Positions 1-4,626 of a DNA stretch of 6,781 nt are shown in pieces. Origin of the DNA: Alistipes sp. (GTDB lineage: Bacteria > Bacteroidota > Bacteroidia > Bacteroidales > Rikenellaceae); contig JAGBIR010000083.1 of assembly GCA_017934845.1 (NCBI GenBank), positions 1 to 6,781 on the forward strand, given 5' to 3'. Within the stretch, counting starts at the first letter, position 1. The number at the start of each line of letters is the position of its first letter. A program made the position numbers and the translations under genes. The notes beneath the pieces are model-generated. The model was not told where the DNA came from. It worked only from the letters and a program-made list of their open reading frames with translations, and searched no databases.

Positions 1-374
1 ATAGCGTGACTGAGATTGGAAGATCCGCATTCTCGTCTTGCAGCAGCCTTACAAGTACTACTATTCCCAATAGTGTAACTAAGATTGGAGACTATGCATT
101 CTATCATTGTAGTAGCCTTACAAGTATTACCATTCCCGATAGCGTAACGACGATTGGATGGAGGGCATTCAGGAATTGCAGCAGCCTTAAAAGTGTCTAT
201 TGTAGACCCCAAACACCTCCAACTGCAGAATATGAGAGTTATTCATCATGGGGCGCGTTTTCTGATAACGCTAGCGGTCGTAAAATTTATGTCCCATACT
301 CTTCCGTAGAAGCCTACAAAGCAGCATACGGTTGGGAATATTATGCCGATGCAATTGTAGGATACGATTTCTAA
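1..374 (+). CDS. BspA-like leucine-rich-repeat (LRR_5) protein, C-terminal fragment
   Basis: This is the 3' end of a gene that begins upstream of the window. The reading frame is open at the left edge (codons start at base 3, with a partial Asp codon before it), so the GTG at 6 is an internal Val of the repeat unit and not a start. The visible ~123 residues hold three 23-residue LRR_5 repeats of the form V-T-x-I-G-x-x-A-F-x-x-C-S-S-L-x-S-x-x-I-P-x-S. After them comes a C-terminal cap with [10 protein letters not shown], a hydrophobic [15 protein letters not shown] stretch and a terminal IVGYDF. The cap closely resembles the end of the next gene, so the two are tandem paralogues. Proteins of this family are usually surface-exposed in Bacteroidales and some bind host proteins; the ligand here is unknown. 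It ends with TAA and is followed by a strong terminator. Family assignment is firm; N-terminal architecture cannot be seen. Confidence 0.9.
   Translation, partial: SVTEIGRSAFSSCSSLTSTTIPNSVTKIGDYAFYHCSSLTSITIPDSVTTIGWRAFRNCSSLKSVYCRPQTPPTAEYESYSSWGAFSDNASGRKIYVPYSSVEAYKAAYGWEYYADAIVGYDF
6..212 (+). repeat. three tandem 69-bp LRR-coding repeats
   Basis: Units start at 6, 75 and 144, each 69 bp and each encoding one 23-residue LRR_5 repeat. Units 1 and 2 are clearly alike at the DNA level; for example both carry GCATTCT and AGCCTTACAAGTA at equivalent places. Unit 3 is alike up to AGCAGCCTTA and then diverges into the C-terminal cap. Such in-frame repeats can expand or shrink by recombination without breaking the frame. 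Confidence 0.85.
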
Positions 375-392
375 AATACTATATTTGATGGT

Positions 393-425
393 AAGCAGGC
401 GAGGCGCGTCCTCGCCTGCTTTTTT
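393..425 (+). terminator. intrinsic terminator of the first LRR gene
   Basis: A perfect 12-bp stem pairs AAGCAGGCGAGG (393-404) with CCTCGCCTGCTT (410-421) around a 5-nt loop and runs straight into a T tract ending at 425. It lies 18 bases after the stop codon. It separates the two LRR genes, so the second gene needs its own promoter. Confidence 0.93.
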
Positions 426-433
426 GTCTGACA

Positions 434-465
434 CTTGTTTTTTATATAATTAAACATTACTTTTG
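434..465 (+). promoter_or_regulatory. Bacteroidota-type promoter for the LRR lipoprotein gene
   Basis: TACTTTTG at 458-465 matches the TAnnTTTG -7 box. CTTG at 434-437, a partial match to the TTTG -33 box, lies 20 bases upstream, the usual spacing. Transcription would start near 472 and give a leader of about 45 nt. The leader before ATG 516 is A-rich with no Shine-Dalgarno sequence. Confidence 0.65.
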
Positions 466-515
466 TTATATATATCATTTAATGCTAAAGGTCGGACAAA
501 TAAAACTACAACATA

Positions 516-2057
516 ATGAGACGTTTTTTATCGATTTTAATTGCTGTCTTGGCGGTGGTTTTCGTAGCGTGCAAGAAGGATTCTGTTGAAGATATCCTCG
601 ATGTTACGACGCCAAAACTTATATTCGATGCCAACTCAGGCTCAAAGAGCATATCATTCTACACCTCATTGGAGTGGAGCGCAGAGCTGACCGACAACAA
701 CGACAAGGAGTGGTGCAGCATTAATCCCTCTCGCGGAGAGGCCGGTCAAAACTTCATCGTCGTTAAAGTAAACGAAAACAGTTCCACCGACAATCGTTCG
801 GCGGCGGTAGTAATAAAGACGCCTTCGCTGCAAAAGAGCGTGGAAATTATACAAAATCAGCGAAATACAATTTCGATTTCACAAGATAGCTATACGGTTG
901 AATATCAAGGCGGCGAAATCGAAATCGAGGTAGGACACAACATCGATTACGACATCACAATTTCCGATAGCTGGATTTCGCAAACTCGCAGTCGCGCATT
1001 CCAGACCGATGCTCACGTGTTTACCATCGCGCAAAACGATACCGACGATAATCGCGAGGGAACAATCACATTTACGTCGAAAGATAAAGCTATTACAAAG
1101 AATGTAACGGTTTTACAAAAATATGATTCGACAAAACCGCGAAGAAATGAGATCTGGTACACAACAATAGATGGCAACATCGTAGAGCCTAATACTCAGG
1201 ATGGTTTTGATGCAAATATAGTATCCAACACATACAGCAATGGTAAAGGTGTAATCGGTTTCGATGCGGCAGTTACTGTTATTGGCATCAATGCTTTCAG
1301 TAAATGTAATACTTTGGCAACTATTACAATCCCCGATAGCGTAAAAGAGATTGGCAACTTTGCATTTGGTAGAGGTTCGACTGATGGACACTTAACGGAG
1401 GTTGTATTGGGCGATGGTCTTACATCGATTGGAGCATATGCTTTCTATAATTGTTTGAAACTATCCAAAATTCAGCTTCCCAATAGCTTAAAATCCATTA
1501 GTCATAATGCGTTCCGCGGTTGCCGCAGCCTTACAAGCATTACTATCCCCGATAGTGTCGAGGAGATTGGCCAAGCAGCATTTCGTGAATGTAACCTAAG
1601 TGCGTTTTATGGAAAATTTGCATCAGATGATAAACGTTGTCTAATTTCCAATGGTACATTAATCGCATTCGCTGATGCCGATTTAACATCGTACACCATT
1701 TCAGAAAATATTACAGCTGTTGGACAATACGCATTTTCCTCGTGTTCTCTATCCAGCATCACGATTCCTACCAGCGTTAAAACTATTGATAGTAGCGCAT
1801 TCTATGAATGTCGAGAATTAGCAGACATTACCATACCGGAAAAAGTTGCTACAATTGGAGAAAATACTTTCCTCGGATGTGACAATCTTAAACAGGTATA
1901 TTGTAAACCCTCAACACCACCTACTTTAGAGAAAAATGCCTTTGACACGTCAAACAGCACAATTACCTTTTACGTTCAAAAAGAGTCTGTAAACGCATAC
2001 AGATCATCTACCAGTTGGAGCATATTCACTAATAAAATCGTCGGATATAACTTTTAG
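516..2057 (+). CDS. BspA-like LRR lipoprotein with two BACON/Ig-like domains
   Basis: A complete 513-residue protein. Residues 1-19 form a lipoprotein signal peptide with lipobox FVAC, Cys19 being the lipidated residue. KKD right after the Cys resembles the Bacteroidota lipoprotein export signal, so surface display is likely (inference). Residues ~32-116 and ~118-203 are two beta-rich modules of BACON/Ig type: the first has W-S-A-E-L, W-C-S-I-N-P and ends V-E-I-I-Q-N-Q, the second has the matching S-D-S-W-I-S and V-T-V-L-Q-K. A linker with NEIWYTTIDG (211-220) leads into about eight LRR_5 units starting at 253, 276, 302, 325, 348, 399, 421 and 444. The unit at 348 carries an insert (FYGKFASDDKRCLISNG). 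The cap 468-513 matches the neighbouring upstream protein. BACON domains are thought to bind glycans or mucin; the true ligand is unknown. ATG 516 is chosen because the signal peptide begins there. Stop is TAG. Confidence 0.9.
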   Translation: MRRFLSILIAVLAVVFVACKKDSVEDILDVTTPKLIFDANSGSKSISFYTSLEWSAELTDNNDKEWCSINPSRGEAGQNFIVVKVNENSSTDNRSAAVVIKTPSLQKSVEIIQNQRNTISISQDSYTVEYQGGEIEIEVGHNIDYDITISDSWISQTRSRAFQTDAHVFTIAQNDTDDNREGTITFTSKDKAITKNVTVLQKYDSTKPRRNEIWYTTIDGNIVEPNTQDGFDANIVSNTYSNGKGVIGFDAAVTVIGINAFSKCNTLATITIPDSVKEIGNFAFGRGSTDGHLTEVVLGDGLTSIGAYAFYNCLKLSKIQLPNSLKSISHNAFRGCRSLTSITIPDSVEEIGQAAFRECNLSAFYGKFASDDKRCLISNGTLIAFADADLTSYTISENITAVGQYAFSSCSLSSITIPTSVKTIDSSAFYECRELADITIPEKVATIGENTFLGCDNLKQVYCKPSTPPTLEKNAFDTSNSTITFYVQKESVNAYRSSTSWSIFTNKIVGYNF

Positions 2058-2080
2058 CAGAACATTCTACAACTTACTTT

Positions 2081-2104
2081 AGGCGAGGCGAGGGCTCGCC
2101 TTTA
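2081..2104 (+). terminator. probable terminator of the LRR lipoprotein gene
   Basis: AGGCGAG (2081-2087) pairs with CTCGCCT (2095-2101) around a 7-nt loop, followed by a short TTTA. It is weaker than the terminator after the first LRR gene but shares its core: AGGCGAGGCG, four differing bases, then CTCGCCT. Confidence 0.6.
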
Positions 2105-2124
2105 TGCTCTATAGTACAGAAGGA

Positions 2125-2169
2125 ACATAAAAAGAGATAGAGCAGACGATTTGTCTGCTCTATCTCTTT
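2125..2169 (-). terminator. strong 17-bp hairpin terminator, read on the minus strand
   Basis: AAAGAGATAGAGCAGAC (2131-2147) and GTCTGCTCTATCTCTTT (2153-2169) form a perfect 17-bp stem with a 5-nt loop. On the minus strand the stem runs into TTTTTATG, a usable U tract; on the plus strand only three T follow. It therefore best fits termination of minus-strand transcripts from the tRNA-like segment at 2171-2240, though it may also back up the weak terminator of the plus-strand LRR gene. Confidence 0.75.
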
Positions 2170-2186
2170 GTTGGGCTACCAGGATT
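2168..2186 (-). repeat. 19-bp copy of the tRNA-Gln 3' end
   Basis: TTGTTGGGCTACCAGGATT here is identical to 2391-2409. Read on the minus strand it covers part of the T loop, the 3' side of the T stem, the 3' acceptor strand, the discriminator A and the next three bases (CAA) of the intact tRNA-Gln. The exact identity ends within the T loop. Confidence 0.95.
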
Positions 2187-2240
2187 GGCCTTGCTTTGCT
2201 CGCTGACCACTTCGCACCGCAAGCCCTTTCCTATGGCCCG
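2171..2240 (-). pseudogene. tRNA-Gln remnant or tRNA-derived structured RNA candidate
   Basis: The segment is 70 nt, against 71 nt for the intact tRNA-Gln nearby. Its 3' end is identical to that tRNA, and its 5' end (CGGGCCATAGG) resembles TGGGCTATGG. The middle bears no anticodon arm that I can identify and the TTCGAAT T-loop is lost, so it is not a working tRNA. On the minus strand it can instead fold as a rod: GGGC/GCCC, AGGA/TCCT, then GGGCTTGC/GCAAGGCC with one mismatch, separated by small internal loops. A perfect 17-bp terminator follows. Just upstream, TGTTCTTTTTCGCAGTG resembles TGTTCTACTTTTGCGGTG of the intact tRNA promoter but has lost the TA of the -7 box. A decayed tandem tRNA is the simplest reading; an integration scar or a small RNA are alternatives. 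Confidence 0.45.
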
Positions 2241-2292
2241 ATATGGCACTGCGAAAAAGAACAGCAAGGTGTTATTGTAAACAATCATTTTA

Positions 2293-2344
2293 TTTTATGA
2301 GCCCATTCCGATAAATAAATTTATCATAAGGGGAACTCATAAAA
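2293..2344. repeat. 52-bp imperfect palindrome
   Basis: TTTTATGAG (2293-2301) pairs with CTCATAAAA (2336-2344). Inside it CCC (2302-2304) can pair with GGG (2331-2333), and GATAAA (2310-2315) with TTTATC (2320-2325) around a 4-nt loop. The result is a long interrupted hairpin just past the tRNA terminator. No coding or known regulatory role can be read from it. Confidence 0.6.
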
Positions 2345-2371
2345 CAAAAAGATGTCGATTGCTCGACATCT
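2341..2371 (-). terminator. intrinsic terminator of tRNA-Gln
   Basis: On the minus strand a 9-bp stem pairs 2371-2363 with 2358-2350 around a 4-nt loop (2359-2362). It is followed by TTTTTGTTTT (2350-2341). It lies about 20 bases beyond the 3' end of the tRNA and fits a single-gene tRNA transcript. Confidence 0.85.
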
Positions 2372-2393
2372 CCTTGCTTTGTTCTTTTTCTTG

Positions 2394-2464
2394 TTGGGCT
2401 ACCAGGATTCGAACCTGGAATGACAGGACCAGAATCTGTAGTGTTACCATTACACCATAGCCCA
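2394..2464 (-). tRNA. tRNA-Gln(CTG)
   Basis: A full cloverleaf of 71 nt on the minus strand: acceptor TGGGCTA/TAGCCCA, D stem GTGT/ACAC, anticodon arm ACAGA-TTCTGGT-CCTGT, 4-nt variable loop, T arm CCAGG-TTCGAAT-CCTGG, discriminator A at 2394. The anticodon CTG is at 2432-2430 and reads CAG (Gln). The U1-A72 end pair is typical of tRNA-Gln. CCA is not encoded (CAA follows the discriminator base). The last anticodon-stem pair (31-39) is an A-C mismatch as written. It has its own promoter and terminator and diverges from nupG. Confidence 0.95.
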
Positions 2465-2491
2465 ATCAGTATGTTGTCGTTTTTGACACCG

Positions 2492-2522
2492 CAAAAGTAG
2501 AACATTTTTTTTCTTTTCCAAA
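2492..2522 (-). promoter_or_regulatory. promoter of tRNA-Gln
   Basis: On the minus strand TTTG (2522-2519) is followed after 19 bases by TACTTTTG (2499-2492), an exact match to the Bacteroidota TTTG / TAnnTTTG promoter. Transcription would start near 2485, about 20 nt before the mature 5' end of the tRNA at 2464. Confidence 0.85.
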
Positions 2523-2542
2523 GTTTTTTGCAAAAAAAGTGC

Positions 2543-2550
2543 TATTTTTG
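2543..2550 (+). promoter_or_regulatory. possible -7 box for nupG
   Basis: TATTTTTG matches TAnnTTTG and leaves a leader of about 35 nt before ATG 2592. No TTTG is found at the expected -33 distance; that place is occupied by the -33 box of the divergent tRNA promoter. A three-codon ORF (ATG AAT TAA, 2580-2588) lies just before the true start. Confidence 0.45.
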
Positions 2551-2591
2551 TTAAAATTTATTTGCTACGGACAACTAAAATGAATTAAAAG

Positions 2592-3851
2592 ATGAATATT
2601 AAGCTTCGTTTGACGGTAATGAACTTTCTTCAGTTCGCCGTCTGGGGTTCTTACCTCACATCGATGGGAACATATCTGTTCAACATCGGACTGGCCGAGA
2701 ACATCGGTATTTTTTATGCTATGCAGGGTATTGTTTCGCTCTTTATGCCTGCTCTGATAGGTATTGTTGCCGATCGCTGGATTCAGGCTCAAAAGCTTTT
2801 GGGTATCTGCCATCTGCTGGCCGCTACGTTTATGGTCGCTACGGGCTACTATGCGCTGAATGCCGCCGAGGTTGAGTTCTCGACGCTCTTCTCGCTCTAT
2901 GCTTGCAGCGTAGCGTTTTATATGCCTACACTCGGACTAAGCAACTCGGTAGCATATTCGAGTCTCACAAAGGCGGGATTAGACACCGTGAAGCACTTCC
3001 CGCCCATTCGCGTTTGGGGTACCGTAGGTTTCATCTGCGCTATGTGGTGCTGCGACTTGGCAGGTTTTCAGGCTTCGGCTTGGCAGTTCATGCAGAGTGC
3101 CGCCATTGGTGTTGTTTTAGGTCTTTACGCCTTCACAATGCCCGAGTGCCCGACAAACAAGGGAGGCGAGAAAAAATCGTTGGCCGAGGCTTTGGGTCTC
3201 AACGCCTTTGCGCTGTTTAAGCAGAAGAAGATGGCTCTGTTCTTCATCTTCTCTATCCTTTTGGGCGTATCGTTGCAGATTACCAACGGCTTTGCAAATC
3301 CCTTTATCTCGGATTTTGGTCAGGTGGCGCAATATGCCGACACGTTTGGTGTTCAGCACGCCAACATTCTGATTTCGCTCTCGCAGATATCGGAGACACT
3401 TTGCATCCTACTTATCCCCTTCTGTCTGCGTCGTTTCGGCATTAAGAATGTTATGTTGATGGCTATGGGTGCTTGGGTACTCCGTTTCGGATTGTTCGGA
3501 CTTGGTAATCCGGGCGGCGGTGTATGGATGTTCCTTTTGTCGATGATTGTTTATGGCGTGGCGTTCGATTTCTTCAACGTATCGGGCTCACTGTTCGTTG
3601 ATAAGGAGACCGACGATAAGATTCGCTCTTCGGCCCAGGGTCTGTTTATTATGATGACCAATGGTATTGGTGCAACGATCGGTATGCTTGGCGCACAGCA
3701 GGTAATCAACCACTTTGTTGGCGACGCTACGGGTGTAGCTCGCATGGAGGGCTGGGCGCAGTCGTGGATGATTTTTGCCGCCTATGCACTCGTTGTTGCC
3801 ATTCTCTTTGCTATTGTATTTAAGTATAAGCACGAGCCCGAGAAGGCATAA
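2592..3851 (+). CDS. nupG: NupG-type nucleoside:H+ symporter (major facilitator superfamily)
   Basis: An inner-membrane carrier expected to import nucleosides with protons. Its 419 residues match the 418 of E. coli NupG, and long stretches agree with my memory of that protein: FLQFAVWGSYLT (12-23), FMPALIGIVAD (51-61), FPPIRVWGTVGFI (136-148), LGLNAFALFKQKKMA (201-215), SQISETL (264-270) and MIVYGVAFDFFNVSGS (318-333). Residues reported as substrate-binding or essential in E. coli NupG appear conserved: Arg140, Thr144, Phe147, Gln229, Asn232, Gln265, Glu268, Phe325 and Asp326 (mapping from memory). The hydrophobic pattern fits 12 membrane segments, with the central loop at about 184-212. ATG 2592 gives the same N-terminus as the family (MNIKLRL versus MNLKLQL). 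It converges on the acetyltransferase gene, with a shared terminator between them. Substrate range within nucleosides cannot be told from sequence. Confidence 0.93.
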   Translation: MNIKLRLTVMNFLQFAVWGSYLTSMGTYLFNIGLAENIGIFYAMQGIVSLFMPALIGIVADRWIQAQKLLGICHLLAATFMVATGYYALNAAEVEFSTLFSLYACSVAFYMPTLGLSNSVAYSSLTKAGLDTVKHFPPIRVWGTVGFICAMWCCDLAGFQASAWQFMQSAAIGVVLGLYAFTMPECPTNKGGEKKSLAEALGLNAFALFKQKKMALFFIFSILLGVSLQITNGFANPFISDFGQVAQYADTFGVQHANILISLSQISETLCILLIPFCLRRFGIKNVMLMAMGAWVLRFGLFGLGNPGGGVWMFLLSMIVYGVAFDFFNVSGSLFVDKETDDKIRSSAQGLFIMMTNGIGATIGMLGAQQVINHFVGDATGVARMEGWAQSWMIFAAYALVVAILFAIVFKYKHEPEKA

Positions 3852-3873
3852 TTCGTACTATATATCTAACAAT

Positions 3874-3909
3874 AGAGGGTGTTCAACATATTGAACACCC
3901 TCTTCTCTT
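3874..3909. terminator. shared terminator between convergent nupG and acetyltransferase genes
   Basis: AGAGGGTGTTCAA (3874-3886) and TTGAACACCCTCT (3891-3903) form a perfect 13-bp stem with a 4-nt loop. The T tracts are poor on both sides (TCTCTT on plus, ATTGTT on minus). It lies 22 bases after the nupG stop and 11 bases after the stop of the facing gene, so it most likely serves both. Confidence 0.8.
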
Positions 3910-3914
3910 ATCGG

Positions 3915-4541
3915 CTATAAAGTCAACTTATTTATCACACTTTGCAATTCCGCTAAGAATCGCGCGGCGTGAGCTCCATCCATTTGCGTATGATGAAATT
4001 GGAAAGAGACCGTAAGTTTAGTCCTAAAGATGAATTGACGATATTTTTTGCCCCATATCATAAATGGATTATTAAATATGCCACTATACATTCCCACTGC
4101 TCCATCAATTTCATACTGCGCCAAAGCAGATGTTCCAATGACCATACTCTCTGTTATGTCGTGGTTCTGACAACTCTCGGCAACCTGCTGCGTAAGCTGC
4201 AAATAATCTTTATTAAATTGCGACAAATCGTCCGAAAAGGGGATATCACACGAGCTAACCTCGCCCGCGCGATTGGCAACAATCGTATTCACTGCAATGG
4301 TATCATACTGCATAAGTTTTCCACCGACAGGCAACATATAAAACTCCTTTATACCAGCGGCTGCCTTTCCGATGCAGTAACACATCAGCATATTAAATTT
4401 CAGCCTCTTCTTCTTGCTTATCTTATCCAAACGCGTTACATCAAGCCTCTTAAAGAGTGTAACCATAGGCATCGGTGCATTCATCCACATCTCAAACGCG
4501 TAGGCTCTGGCTGTAGATTTAGGATCAATCTCTTTAATCAT
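3915..4541 (-). CDS. chloramphenicol-acetyltransferase-fold protein, substrate unknown
   Basis: A complete 208-residue protein, slightly shorter than classical type A chloramphenicol acetyltransferases (about 213-220). The catalytic signature is near the C-terminus: Q-F-H-H-T-Q-M-D-G-A-H (181-191) corresponds to the family's HHAVCDGFH, with His184 as the expected catalytic base and Asp188 as the structural partner. Phe160 to Tyr167 (FMIWGKKY) lines up with the family's PIFTMGKY segment. The P-W-x-x-F stretch usual in true CAT enzymes is replaced by I-G-T-S-A-L-A-Q-Y (135-143). I therefore expect acetyl-CoA-dependent O-acetylation of some small molecule, not necessarily drug resistance. Members of this type are common in Bacteroidales chromosomes. 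The protein is cytoplasmic, with no signal peptide. It lies 85 bases downstream of namZ on the same strand, with a possible promoter of its own. Stop is TAG. Confidence 0.85.
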   Translation of the reverse strand: MIKEIDPKSTARAYAFEMWMNAPMPMVTLFKRLDVTRLDKISKKKRLKFNMLMCYCIGKAAAGIKEFYMLPVGGKLMQYDTIAVNTIVANRAGEVSSCDIPFSDDLSQFNKDYLQLTQQVAESCQNHDITESMVIGTSALAQYEIDGAVGMYSGIFNNPFMIWGKKYRQFIFRTKLTVSFQFHHTQMDGAHAARFLAELQSVINKLTL

Positions 4542-4551
4542 AGTATATATC

Positions 4552-4559
4552 CAAAATTA
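4552..4559 (-). promoter_or_regulatory. possible -7 box for the acetyltransferase gene
   Basis: On the minus strand TAATTTTG matches TAnnTTTG, 10 bases before the start codon. No clear TTTG -33 box is present, and the leader would be very short, so this is tentative. Confidence 0.35.
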
Positions 4560-4571
4560 AAAATTAAAATA

Positions 4572-4599
4572 TGATGCGCATTACGCTTGATGCACATTA
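4572..4599. repeat. pair of 12-bp direct repeats upstream of the acetyltransferase gene
   Basis: TGATGCGCATTA (4572-4583) and TGATGCACATTA (4588-4599) differ by one base and are spaced 16 bp start to start. They lie in the namZ-acetyltransferase gap, 13 to 40 bases upstream of the candidate -7 box, where a regulator could bind. Confidence 0.6.
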
Positions 4600-4626
4600 A
4601 TAGATATTTTCTTGTCGCAGGCTAAC

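Larger units (their letters stand above)
2253..2390. repeat. inverted repeat flanking the tRNA-Gln downstream region
   Basis: GAAAAAGAACAGCAAGG (2253-2269) is the reverse complement of CCTTGCTTTGTTCTTTTTC (2372-2390), apart from a two-base TT insertion in the right arm. A third, shorter relative, CCTTGCTTTGCTC, lies at 2189-2201. The arms enclose the hairpin at 2293-2344 and the tRNA terminator. Confidence 0.75.

Noticed and set aside
1..212. Short tandem repeats at the left edge as a possible CRISPR array.
   Set aside because: The 69-bp units have no unique spacers and translate cleanly into 23-residue LRR_5 repeats.
2105..2163. TGCTCTAT at 2105-2112 repeats 2156-2163 and could pair with 2137-2144, as in an antiterminator/terminator switch.
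   Set aside because: The eight-base alternative cannot compete with the perfect 17-bp hairpin, and no plus-strand gene lies directly downstream for it to control.
2171..2270. A signal recognition particle RNA, because of the rod-like fold with GGTCAG and AAGCAAGG.
   Set aside because: The conserved apical loop and the symmetric-loop motif (GGAA, AGCA opposite GTC) are missing.
2160..2288. A 42-codon minus-strand ORF from ATG 2288 to TAG 2160.
   Set aside because: It reads through the tRNA-like segment and into the terminator stem, has no family resemblance, and its C-terminal NPGSPTKR is just the translation of the tRNA 3' end.
2290..2505. A 71-codon minus-strand ORF containing GNTTDSGPVIPGSNPGSP.
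   Set aside because: It is a translation of the tRNA-Gln gene, a common false protein call.
3969..4574. A 201-codon plus-strand ORF opposite the acetyltransferase gene.
   Set aside because: It is the antisense shadow of a gene with a clear catalytic motif, and it has no recognisable domain or promoter.
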